This document shows, one piece after another, positions 1 to 6,256 of a stretch of 8,582 nucleotides of DNA. The position numbers and the translations under genes were made by a program. Source of the stretch: Prevotella sp. CAG:891 (GTDB lineage: Bacteria; Bacteroidota; Bacteroidia; Bacteroidales; Bacteroidaceae). The first letter of the stretch is position 1. Each line of letters begins with the position of its first letter. Location: assembly GCA_000437675.1 (NCBI GenBank), contig FR901728.1:2784-11365 (forward strand), written 5' to 3'. The notes under the pieces are model-generated. The model ran no database searches and had not been told where the DNA came from. It saw nothing but the letters and a program-made list of their open reading frames with translations.

Positions 1-261
1 AGCAGCAGTGGTAACCACCGTGTCGGCATCCGAAGTACGGGGAGCAAAGAAAATAGTAGCTACAGAAAGAACTACGAGAAGGCCGGCAAGCGTCCAAGTG
101 GCTTTTTCGATAACGTCAGTTGTTTTGCGAACACCCATAATCTGGTTCGAAGCGGCAAAGTTTGAAGCCAAACCACCACCCTTCGACTCCTGAATGAGCA
201 CGACGAATGTAAGTAAAATGGCTACGACAATAGCCGCAATTACAAGTACAGAATAAATCAT
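1..261 (-). CDS. secG: Preprotein translocase subunit SecG, 3'-truncated by window edge
   Basis: SecG is the small accessory subunit of the SecYEG channel in the inner membrane and assists SecA-driven protein export. The 87 visible residues start at an ATG at 259-261 (MIYSVLVIAAIV). They contain a first membrane helix (about 3-22), the family loop QESKGGGLASNF (24-35) with its glycine run, and a second membrane helix (about 56-72) followed by FFAPRTSDAD. The C-terminus lies beyond position 1, so the gene is partial. It begins 8 bases after the stop of the TPR-protein gene, so the two are probably co-transcribed. Bacteroidota SecG proteins usually have a low-complexity tail after the second helix, and the T/A-rich end here fits that. 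Identification rests on motif, topology and length. Confidence 0.93.
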   Translation of the reverse strand, partial: MIYSVLVIAAIVVAILLTFVVLIQESKGGGLASNFAASNQIMGVRKTTDVIEKATWTLAGLLVVLSVATIFFAPRTSDADTVVTTAA

Positions 262-269
262 TTTGCTTA

Positions 270-1028
270 TTATTTTTGATGTTTTTTATTGACTATCAGT
301 TTCTGCAAGAACCGAATTTGGTCTGCAAAGTAACTACTTTTTTTCGGATTATTCAAATTTACCTTGCGGATAATTTCAAGAGCCTTTTCATATCGCTGCT
401 GTTTGATGTAAATTTTGGCTAAAGTCATAGTCAGATAGCCTTCGTCGGCAGCTTCGTCGGCTGTGCTTTCGGTAGGAATTTCGGGGGTAAATTCCGGATT
501 TTCCTGTAGTTGTATGCGATCGGGCTTGTTTTCGATAAAGTCGTCAATCAGTGCCGAACTTCGGTCGGTATGCTCCGGCTGTTCTCCTTCGGATATTGCA
601 GGTTCTGCATCATCCATTTGCAAAAGGAAAGCGGCATAGTCGGTGGTGGCATCGGCAGCCGTAAGTTTTCGGCCAGGCATCAAAGTGCCGGAATCAACCG
701 ACGAGTTGAGGAAATCGTCGATAAGTGACTGTGTGCGGTCGGTACCTTCGGTTGTTTTTTCTTCAGTTTCCTGGTGCAGCGGAGTGGGTTGTATTTGATA
801 GTTACTTCCCTCAATCATGTCGAACAGCACCTTGCGGTCGGGTAAATAAAGGGCAGCCTTTTTCAGTTCTTTGTCAAAGAGGGGGTCGTGCAGCAAAAAA
901 AGATTTTGCAAAAACAAAAGCCGCGCTGCCTGATAGTACGGATACTTAGCCACGAACTCGCGAAGCCCGTGGAGTGTATCTTTATTCAGCTTTTCGGGAT
1001 GAGCTATAAGCTCGGCTATTGTTTCCAT
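270..1028 (-). CDS. TPR-containing protein of the lptE-secG cluster
   Basis: This 252-residue protein has no signal peptide or membrane helix, so it is probably cytoplasmic or peripheral. Residues 1-70 are helical (FVAKYPYYQAARLLFLQNL), resembling a degenerate TPR-like start. Residues 80-195 are acidic, low-complexity and probably disordered. A short motif occurs twice there: DRTQSLIDDF at 97-106 and DRSSALIDDF at 155-164. Residues about 198-245 form a recognisable TPR-like helix pair (LAKIYIKQQRYEKALEIIRKVNLNNP). From memory, proteins of this type sit between lptE-like genes and secG in Bacteroidota, but the function is not known to me. The repeated LIDDF motifs could be docking sites for one partner. 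The start ATG at 1026-1028 gives a full N-terminal helix. It lies 127 bases after the lptE stop. Confidence 0.85.
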   Translation of the reverse strand: METIAELIAHPEKLNKDTLHGLREFVAKYPYYQAARLLFLQNLFLLHDPLFDKELKKAALYLPDRKVLFDMIEGSNYQIQPTPLHQETEEKTTEGTDRTQSLIDDFLNSSVDSGTLMPGRKLTAADATTDYAAFLLQMDDAEPAISEGEQPEHTDRSSALIDDFIENKPDRIQLQENPEFTPEIPTESTADEAADEGYLTMTLAKIYIKQQRYEKALEIIRKVNLNNPKKSSYFADQIRFLQKLIVNKKHQK

Positions 1029-1155
1029 AGATATTTACAACAAAATCGTTTGTAGCAGATTAACTGCGTCATTAAAATGATGATTACCCAATTAACAGAC
1101 AAAAAAATGAGGCTTTTGCCAACAAGCGGTTTGCTGACTGAAAGGTTGGAATGAA

Positions 1156-1665
1156 CTACCAGTCGGCCACTGTGGCATTGAATATCTGGCCGCAAATGTC
1201 TTTCGTCATTTCCTTGACCAGGCCTTCCTGAACCGCAGTGAGCTGCAAGTTCGAGTCGTACTGCGAAGTGGCTGAGAATTGCTTTTCCCAACTTTGATTG
1301 GTCTTGCTGTTCACAAAACGGATGTTCACAGTCATCTTCAACTGTACCTGCGAAGAAAATCCGTCGGCCGAAATGGCTTTGTTAAACTGGTCGTAGCCGG
1401 TAATTTCACCGGCAATGTGCAGGTCGCCCCCTCGTTTCACCAACTTCAAGCGGGTTTGGTTCACATACTGGTCTTGCAACTGGTTGTTGAACATGGCCTC
1501 CATCGGTGCCCAACCGTAAGGTGCACGATTGGCTATTTTATCGATTTGAATGGTTTTAATCAAATCGTAATTGATGCTTGTTCCCGTAAATTTATAGCTA
1601 ATGGTGCAAGCCGTGAGCAGCAACATCAGTAACATGGGGATAAAGATATAGCGTAATCTGTTCAT
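1156..1665 (-). CDS. lptE: LptE-like outer-membrane lipoprotein (LPS assembly)
   Basis: LptE plugs the LptD barrel and helps insert lipopolysaccharide into the outer leaflet of the outer membrane. The 169 residues begin MNRLRYIFIPMLLMLLLTAC, a lipoprotein signal peptide with a lipobox (LTAC) and a lipidated Cys20. The mature part has the family pattern: the early segment ISYKFTGTSI, then IKTIQIDKIANRAP, a central helix (NNQLQDQYVNQTRLKLV), a strand (GGDLHIAGEITGYD), and SADGFSSQVQLKMTVNIRF with a final QEGLVKEMTKDICGQIFNATV helix. This matches the small Bacteroidota LptE proteins in length and order. It follows the sigma-54 activator by 97 bases and precedes the TPR gene. The assignment comes from motif and synteny. 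LptD partners lie outside the window. Confidence 0.88.
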   Translation of the reverse strand: MNRLRYIFIPMLLMLLLTACTISYKFTGTSINYDLIKTIQIDKIANRAPYGWAPMEAMFNNQLQDQYVNQTRLKLVKRGGDLHIAGEITGYDQFNKAISADGFSSQVQLKMTVNIRFVNSKTNQSWEKQFSATSQYDSNLQLTAVQEGLVKEMTKDICGQIFNATVADW

Positions 1666-1762
1666 TGCAGAAAGGATGGAGATAATGGGGAGATAAATGT
1701 GGGCTTGAAACCATGAGGGGGGAATAAAGACGGAACGCGCTGACAGGTGCAGAACTCAAGCC

Positions 1763-3055
1763 TTATTCCAAACCATATTCCTTGATTTTGCGATAAAGCG
1801 TGCGTTCTGAAATGCCCAACTGTTCGGCAGCCATTTTGCGTCGGCCGTTGCAAAGTTCCAAAGTCTTGGCAATGGTGTCGCGTTCCACCTCGTTGAGCGA
1901 CTGGGGTTGTTTGGCAGCCATCGCCGGTTTTAAATCTGATGTATTGAGAACGGGGCTTTGCAACACTTCGAACACTGAAGGCACTTCGTCGTCGTTCACT
2001 TCCTCGGCATCCCAATAGGGCACGTCGGCTTCAGCATCTTTGGCAAGTTTCACCTGCGCACCGTGGTCAAACAGCAAATTGGGTGTTTCGGTGCGCGAGG
2101 CGTGTAAGGCTGATTCATCGGTAGTTTGCTGTTCGCGCACAATGCGCTTCAGTTCCGACACATCGCGTCGCAAGTCGAAAAGAATCTGATACAGAATTTC
2201 GCGTTCATTTTCGAAGCTGTGCTGTTCTTTCTTTTCAGCAAGTGCCACCAGTTGCGTATGTTTCGATTCGCGTGGCAAATAGTGCGAAAGGGCCTCGGCA
2301 TTGATTTCGCGTTCTTCGGCCGTTACGCTCATATTTTCTGTAAGGTTTTTGAGCTGGCGCACATTGCCGGGCCATGAATAGGCCACGAGCATGCGCTGGG
2401 CATCTTCGGTCAAGCGGATGGCGGGCATTTTGTAACGCTCGCTCATGTCGAGCGCAAACTTGCGGAAAAGCAAGGCGGCATCGTCGCCTCGTTCGCGCAG
2501 GGCGGGCACAGGAATGGAAATGGTGTTCAGACGGTAATAAAGGTCTTCGCGGAATTTTCCTTCAGAAATGGCTTTTTCCATGTCGACATTCGTAGCAGCC
2601 ACAATGCGTACATCGGTTTTGCGCACTTCGCTGGCACCTACACGAATGTATTCGCCCGTTTCGAGCACACGCAGCAAGCGTGCCTGGGTTTGCAAAGGCA
2701 GTTCTCCGACTTCGTCAAGGAAGAGAGTGCCACCGTTCGCCACGGCAAAATAGCCTTCGCGTTGGTCGACAGCTCCGGTAAAGGCTCCCTTTTCGTGTCC
2801 GAAGAGTTCCGAATCGATAGTTCCTTCGGGTATGGCTCCGCAGTTTACCGCAAAATACTTTTTATTCTTACGTAAGCTATGCTCATGAATAATACGCGGA
2901 AACACTTCCTTTCCCACACCATTTTCACCGGTAATCAGCACCGACAAATCGACAGGTGCTATTTTCAGGGCTATTTCAATGGCACGATTCAGTGCTTCAC
3001 AATTGCCCACTATGCCGTAACGCTGCTTGACGCGTTGAATCGTAGAATTATCCAT
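1763..3055 (-). CDS. Sigma-54-dependent transcriptional activator (AAA+ and Fis HTH, no receiver domain)
   Basis: This protein activates RNA polymerase carrying sigma-54 by ATP-driven remodelling. The 430 residues start almost directly with the AAA+ domain. Visible parts are Walker A GENGVGKE (43-50), the sigma-54-contacting loop GAFTGA (90-95, intact), Walker B GGTLFLDEVGEL (108-119), the arginine-finger region FREDLYYRL (168-176), and the sensor II region SWPGNVRQLKN (227-237). A charged linker of about 125 residues (264-388) separates it from a C-terminal Fis-type helix-turn-helix (about 390-430, AAEQLGISERTLYRKIKEYG). No receiver, PAS or GAF domain is present, so activity is probably set by a partner or by expression level. 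It is the first gene of the lptE-TPR-secG unit and has a consensus housekeeping promoter 75 bases upstream. Target genes are unknown. Confidence 0.93.
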   Translation of the reverse strand: MDNSTIQRVKQRYGIVGNCEALNRAIEIALKIAPVDLSVLITGENGVGKEVFPRIIHEHSLRKNKKYFAVNCGAIPEGTIDSELFGHEKGAFTGAVDQREGYFAVANGGTLFLDEVGELPLQTQARLLRVLETGEYIRVGASEVRKTDVRIVAATNVDMEKAISEGKFREDLYYRLNTISIPVPALRERGDDAALLFRKFALDMSERYKMPAIRLTEDAQRMLVAYSWPGNVRQLKNLTENMSVTAEEREINAEALSHYLPRESKHTQLVALAEKKEQHSFENEREILYQILFDLRRDVSELKRIVREQQTTDESALHASRTETPNLLFDHGAQVKLAKDAEADVPYWDAEEVNDDEVPSVFEVLQSPVLNTSDLKPAMAAKQPQSLNEVERDTIAKTLELCNGRRKMAAEQLGISERTLYRKIKEYGLE

Positions 3056-3129
3056 AATTAAATCTTAAAAAAAACAAGTATCTGTACGCCTTGATGTGCC
3101 GTCCAATAGGCTCGACGTCTGGCTACAGG

Positions 3130-3161
3130 CAAAGTTACGCTAAACCGAAGGCTCTGCCAAA
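3130..3161 (-). promoter_or_regulatory. Predicted Bacteroidota promoter for the sigma-54 activator operon
   Basis: On the minus strand TTTG (3161-3158) is followed by a spacer of exactly 20 bases and then TAACTTTG (3137-3130). This fits the Bacteroidota primary sigma factor consensus TTTG-N19-21-TAnnTTTG at both boxes. Transcription would start near 3123, giving a leader of roughly 65-70 bases before the activator ATG at 3055. It lies in the 150-base gap upstream of the activator, downstream of the hypothetical gene. Confidence 0.7.
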
Positions 3162-3205
3162 CGGAATGGCGTATTTTACATGCCGTAACACTTCATGCCA
3201 TGTTT

Positions 3206-3781
3206 TCAGCGCAATTCTTCGCCCTTGATGCCTAAAGCCGACATGAGCGAATAGCCCAGTATTTCCTGACTGAAGCCGCGTCCGCTTTGGGGTTCCATGG
3301 CGAAAAGGCATATTTCCTTGCCTTCGGTGTTGGCACAGATTTTACGGATACGGTCGCCGTAAGCTTCCATATCGGCTACTACAGCCAGGCGCTGAATTTC
3401 TTTGGCATCGGCCAGCATGGTGAGCGACTGCACCACGAACTCGTCTTTTTCAACCACTTCTTCTACCGGGAAGGCAAACAGACTGAAATGTCCCAAGTTA
3501 TCCTTGAAAGAAAGGCCGTTGAGGTCGGCATCGAATTTCGAGGGGTTAAAATATTTCAGACCATCGCGCTGCTTTGAATGCAAAAAATGCACCTGCACTT
3601 CGTTGTCGCCCGGACGCAAACCGCTGTCAAGGGCTATGCAGTCAATCCAGTGGCAAAGGTCGGCCTGCTCAATGCGACGGCCAATCATGCGTTCAAAATT
3701 GACCGTTAAATCGAAGGCTACATTATCTAAATAATCGGCATCGACCAACACAACGTTGGGTGCCCATTTTGTCTGTTCCAT
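3206..3781 (-). CDS. Conserved-looking hypothetical protein, possible NYN/PIN-like fold
   Basis: I do not recognise this 191-residue protein as a named family, though I recall similar uncharacterised Bacteroidota proteins. It is soluble, with no signal peptide or membrane helix. The N-terminus has a hydrophobic strand ending in acidic residues (NVVLVDADYLDN, 9-20), followed by a helix with VNFERMIGRRI. A second strand (EVQVHFLHSK, 61-70) follows. A helix rich in acids (EVVEKDEFVVQSLTMLAD, 108-125), a strand with VVADMEAYGDRIRKI (134-148) and a final GKEICLFAM strand complete the layout. This order resembles NYN/PIN-like nucleases, with D14, D16, D113 and D137 as candidate metal ligands. That is inference only. 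It follows the Hsp15 gene by 21 bases and is probably the last gene of the pth operon, which would suit an RNA-related role. Confidence 0.8.
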   Translation of the reverse strand: MEQTKWAPNVVLVDADYLDNVAFDLTVNFERMIGRRIEQADLCHWIDCIALDSGLRPGDNEVQVHFLHSKQRDGLKYFNPSKFDADLNGLSFKDNLGHFSLFAFPVEEVVEKDEFVVQSLTMLADAKEIQRLAVVADMEAYGDRIRKICANTEGKEICLFAMEPQSGRGFSQEILGYSLMSALGIKGEELR

Positions 3782-3802
3782 ACTTATGTTGCAATCTATA
3801 GC

Positions 3803-4273
3803 TTAATCCTCATCGTCGTCGGCATCGAACTCGAAGTCGAATTCATCGCCCATATACATGGGTGTGCTGTCAGCAAAGTCGTCCAATGCCCGTCGGTCTT
3901 TCTTCGTGGGTCGTCCGGTACCGCGTGCGCGTCCAACGAATCCGCTGATACGGCTCATTTCGAGCAACTCGTACTGTTCGGGAGCTGTAATGTTTTCAAG
4001 AATATCGGGAAGCAACTTGGCACCGACCCGCTTTTCGATGGCTTGCTTTACGCTGAATGTATAGGTTATCGGTGCTTTCTTCACCCCCACTTTATCGCCG
4101 GGTTTCACGGTTCTCGAGGGTTTAGCCTGAGCCCCGTTAATCGTTACACGTCCGTTTTTGCAGGCATCGGCAGCCAGGGTACGGGTTTTGTAAATACGCG
4201 CTGCCCACAGCCATTTATCCAATCGTGCCTCGCGTGCCTTTCCGCTCTCGGCATTGGGTTTGGAGTCTGTCAT
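3803..4273 (-). CDS. hslR: Hsp15-type S4 RNA-binding protein
   Basis: Hsp15 binds stalled 50S subunits that still carry peptidyl-tRNA and helps recycle them. The S4 domain occupies about residues 16-62 and carries the hallmark RLDKWLWAARIYKTRTLAADACKNG split across 17-41, followed by GRVTING and the SRTVKPGDKV turn. A basic segment (RARGTGRPTKKDRR, 115-128) follows, then an acidic tail from about 142 (GDEFDFEFDADDDED). At 156 residues it is somewhat longer than the E. coli protein of about 133 residues, mainly because of this tail. It starts 15 bases after the pth stop. Pth also acts on peptidyl-tRNA, so the pairing is functionally coherent. Confidence 0.93.
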   Translation of the reverse strand: MTDSKPNAESGKAREARLDKWLWAARIYKTRTLAADACKNGRVTINGAQAKPSRTVKPGDKVGVKKAPITYTFSVKQAIEKRVGAKLLPDILENITAPEQYELLEMSRISGFVGRARGTGRPTKKDRRALDDFADSTPMYMGDEFDFEFDADDDED

Positions 4274-4288
4274 ACAATAAGGGGACTG

Positions 4289-4852
4289 TTATTTGTTGTT
4301 GAACTGGTTCATGGCAATGTTGATACCGGCCAGACAGAAGGTTTTCACGGCTTCGCCAGCCACTTCAAGGCGTTCGTCCATGGTTTTGAGGTCTTCTTCG
4401 CTAAACTCGCCCAACACATAGTCCACCTGTCCGCCCCGCGGAAAATCGTTACCGATACCGAAACGCAGACGGGCATATTTCTGGGTGCCCAGCACCGAGG
4501 TGATGTGTTTCAGTCCGTTGTGTCCGGCTTCACTGCCACCGGGTTTGAGTCGCAGATGTCCGAAGGGCAATGCCAAATCGTCGACCACCACCAACACGCG
4601 CTCAACGGGAATTTTCTTCTCGTTCATCCAGTAGCGCACTGCATTGCCCGAAAGGTTCATATACGTCGAGGGCTTCAGGAGCGTCAACGTTTGGTTCTTA
4701 ACTTTCAGGGTGGTTACAAAGCCATAGCGTTTGTCCTCGAACACAAGATTGGACGCCCCGGCCAGAGCGTCCAACACTCGAAATCCTATGTTGTGCCGGG
4801 TGCGGGCGTATTCATCGCCAATATTTCCCAGCCCCACAATCAAGTAGTTCAT
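4289..4852 (-). CDS. pth: Peptidyl-tRNA hydrolase
   Basis: Pth cleaves the ester bond of peptidyl-tRNA released prematurely from ribosomes, recovering tRNA. I chose the ATG at 4850-4852 (187 residues), because MNYLIVGLGNIGDEYARTRH aligns with the usual N-terminus and puts the catalytic histidine at 20. Other expected residues are N10, N66 in STYMNLSGN, D91 in VVVDDLALPFG and N112 in the GGSEAGHNGLKH block. An upstream in-frame ATG at 4912 would add 20 residues unlike any Pth, and it falls inside the structured intergenic element, so I reject it. The gene sits 184 bases after rplY and 15 bases before hslR. No clear promoter of its own is visible, so read-through from rplY past the hairpin is possible. 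Confidence 0.96.
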   Translation of the reverse strand: MNYLIVGLGNIGDEYARTRHNIGFRVLDALAGASNLVFEDKRYGFVTTLKVKNQTLTLLKPSTYMNLSGNAVRYWMNEKKIPVERVLVVVDDLALPFGHLRLKPGGSEAGHNGLKHITSVLGTQKYARLRFGIGNDFPRGGQVDYVLGEFSEEDLKTMDERLEVAGEAVKTFCLAGINIAMNQFNNK

Positions 4853-4864
4853 TCGCAGATTTCT

Positions 4865-4960
4865 AAAAAAAGAAACCGGCGTGCTTGCGTAACGCCACGC
4901 TACCGCCCTCATGGGCTTTCACCGCACGAGGCTGAACGCTGCATTTTCGCCAGCACGCCG
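4865..4960 (-). ncRNA. Long structured hairpin with GAAA loop and T-run between rplY and pth
   Basis: Read on the minus strand, an outer stem pairs CGGCGTGCTGGCG (4960-4948) with CGCAAGCACGCCG (4889-4877), 12 of 13 positions paired. Inside, short pairings AATGC/GCGTT and CGTT/AGCG lead to GCCTCGTG (4932-4925) pairing with CATGAGGGC (4913-4905) with one bulge. This is capped by GGT-GAAA-GCC (4923-4914), a GNRA tetraloop. Seven T residues follow at 4871-4865, only 12 bases before the pth ATG. It could be a large terminator for rplY, an attenuator or 5' regulatory structure for pth, a processed small RNA, or a dispersed palindromic element. The loop type and T-run favour the minus strand as the functional one. 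The folding was done by eye. Confidence 0.55.
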
Positions 4961-5036
4961 AAATGTTTTATATTTTGGGTATCAAAATCAAGTGCGACAG
5001 ATTAAATACTGTTCTGCCCCACTCGTTTCTGATGGA

Positions 5037-5639
5037 TTAGGCTCCCTTAGCGGCAGCAGCAGCAGCACCCATAGCTGCACGGGTCATCTTAACGGTGCAA
5101 ACGATAACTTCCTTCGGAGTTACGAGTTCGAGACCTTCGAAGCTCAGCTGACCTGCGCTGATGCTCTTACCAAGCTGAAGTGAAGTAACATCTACTTCGA
5201 GCTTTTCGGGGATAGCATCGTACATAGCACGAACCTGGAGCTTACGAACCATCATCATCAAGCGACCACCGGCACGTACACCTTCAGCCAAGCCCTTAGC
5301 CACAACGGGAACACCCATAACGATGGGCTTCTCAGCGTGTACTTCGAAGAAGTCTACGTGAAGAACGTTGTCCTTAACGGGGTGGAACTGAACTTCCTTC
5401 AACACAGCCTTGTGATCAACGCCGTCGATGTTGATATCGATGAGGTAGATGTGGGGAGTGTAAATCAACTTATTGATTTCCTTCTCGCTTACCGTGAAGT
5501 GAGTAGCAACGGGAGCGCCGTTTTCGTCCTTCTTTTCTCCGTAGAGAACGCAAGGAACATTACCATTTTTACGAATTTCTTTAGCAGCCTTCTTACCAAG
5601 GTCTACACGAGCGGTACCGCTGATAGCAATTTGCTTCAT
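5037..5639 (-). CDS. rplY: 50S ribosomal protein L25/general stress protein CTC
   Basis: This is the long CTC/TL5 form of L25, which binds 5S rRNA in the large subunit. The 200 residues begin MKQIAISGTARVDLGKKAAK, followed by the family segments IRKNGNVPCVLYG (22-34) and VQFHPVKDNVLHVDFFEV (83-100). Residues 1-95 are the L25 core and about 100-186 the C-terminal beta domain (PVVAKGLAEGVRAGGRLMM). The end is a short alanine-rich tail (GAAAAAAKGA). Codon choice looks regular and restricted, as expected for a highly expressed gene. A consensus promoter lies about 150 bases upstream. Downstream is the hairpin element and then pth, a common arrangement in Bacteroidota as I remember it. Confidence 0.97.
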   Translation of the reverse strand: MKQIAISGTARVDLGKKAAKEIRKNGNVPCVLYGEKKDENGAPVATHFTVSEKEINKLIYTPHIYLIDINIDGVDHKAVLKEVQFHPVKDNVLHVDFFEVHAEKPIVMGVPVVAKGLAEGVRAGGRLMMMVRKLQVRAMYDAIPEKLEVDVTSLQLGKSISAGQLSFEGLELVTPKEVIVCTVKMTRAAMGAAAAAAKGA

Positions 5640-5782
5640 TGTTGTTTTGTTTTTAAAATGTGTTACTCTAAATTAAGTTTTCACACGGCAAGACTCACGC
5701 ACCAAACGCCAGCCATTTGCTGTGCTTAACATCGCTTAATTCGCCATCACACGCAAGGCTTGTGCCTCCGTCGGGACAAATC
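5640..5782 (-). promoter_or_regulatory. Long 5' leader of rplY
   Basis: If the promoter at 5788-5819 is used, rplY mRNA carries a leader of about 140 bases. On the minus strand it contains a perfect small hairpin AGGC-ACAA-GCCT and a possible second stem TTGC/GCAA with GTG/CAC. Just before the rplY ATG it becomes A/T-rich (TTTTAAAAACAAAACAAC), which suits Bacteroidota translation starts, as these rarely use Shine-Dalgarno pairing. Such leaders are often regulatory in ribosomal-protein genes, but no known leader class is recognised here. A 19-codon ATG-to-TAA frame at 5673-5732 lies inside it; coding status unknown. Confidence 0.45.
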
Positions 5783-5787
5783 GGCAG

Positions 5788-5819
5788 CAAAATTACAAAT
5801 TTTCTACTTCCCCACCAAA
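5788..5819 (-). promoter_or_regulatory. Predicted Bacteroidota promoter for rplY
   Basis: On the minus strand TTTG (5819-5816), a 20-base spacer and TAATTTTG (5795-5788) match the primary sigma consensus of Bacteroidota at both boxes. Spacing is identical to the site upstream of the sigma-54 activator. The predicted start is near 5782. The location directly ahead of a strongly expressed ribosomal gene supports it. Confidence 0.72.
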
Positions 5820-6256
5820 CCCTCAGCCGTTTTATTCGTTTTTTCTGTCGTTTAAGAATCGAAAACAACCTGCTCTGAAACTGAAAATGCGTAAAACGGC
5901 AAGTAAGTTTCAAAGAAAGAGGCAAATGCAATCCTTTATAGGATAGTTTTCTATGTAAAGCAGAAATGCATACTTATTTTTACATTTAAACCAGCGTTAT
6001 TGTGCCATAGTTGGTTATTCTGTGTTTAGGAACATCTTGGGCGATGGACTGAGGTGCAACCGAAAATGGGCGATAGCCAAACGTTGTCATCGAAAGCCGT
6101 CAGGGGGTTCTCCTCGCCCCAGCGAAGTTTGTGCTCAGATGCGGTGGAATCCAACGCACCATCCTGCTTGATCCAGTCTGTATTAACATGGACTATATTG
6201 CCTTGGCATCATAGCTATAAAAGCACAAAATTCGGATTCTTATTTCACCAGTTTAA
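5820..6256. other. Long intergenic stretch at the core/accessory boundary
   Basis: This stretch between the rplY promoter and the S41 peptidase stop has no intact gene I can support. The part 5820-5985 is A/T-rich with only a small inverted repeat (ATCCT-TTAT-AGGAT, 5931-5944). The part 5986-6208 is less A/T-rich and reads like damaged coding sequence on the minus strand, described separately. No tRNA, rRNA or insertion-sequence ends are evident. No clear terminator for the S41 gene is seen. Confidence 0.6.
5986..6208 (-). pseudogene. Possible decayed gene fragment (two overlapping short frames)
   Basis: Two minus-strand frames look protein-like but neither forms a gene. One, open from 6208 to a TAA at 6026, has no ATG and reads in part DWIKQDGALDSTASEHKL then RWGEENPLTAFDDNVW. 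The other runs from an ATG at 6090 to a TAA at 5986, 34 residues, reading in part FGYRPFSVAPQSIAQDV and ending RITNYGTITLV. The second could continue the first after a frameshift near 6090, giving a C-terminal remnant of about 75 residues. I do not recognise the parent family. Chance open frames in non-coding sequence are the main alternative, and the plus strand is also open over part of this region. Confidence 0.3.

Noticed and set aside
1095..1130. Possible terminator after lptE (GGC-AAAA-GCC then T-run on the minus strand)
   Set aside because: The stem has only three pairs, too weak to call, although the T-run is real.
1662..2015. Minus-strand frame of 117 codons at the 3' end of the activator gene
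   Set aside because: It overlaps the activator's HTH coding region in another frame and has an R/C/G-rich translation typical of a shadow.
4853..4912. Longer pth start at 4912
   Set aside because: The added 20 residues resemble no Pth N-terminus and overlap the hairpin element. The start at 4852 puts the catalytic histidine at residue 20.
4043..5005. Plus-strand open frame of 320 codons
   Set aside because: It lies antisense to hslR, pth and the hairpin, which are firmly identified. The translation has no recognisable domain, and the openness follows from codon choice on the other strand.
5695..5931. Minus-strand frame of 78 codons upstream of rplY
   Set aside because: It spans the predicted rplY promoter and leader, and its translation is basic and low-complexity with no family resemblance.
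5931..5944. Small inverted repeat ATCCT-TTAT-AGGAT as a terminator
   Set aside because: Only five weak pairs and no proper T-run on either strand at the expected place.
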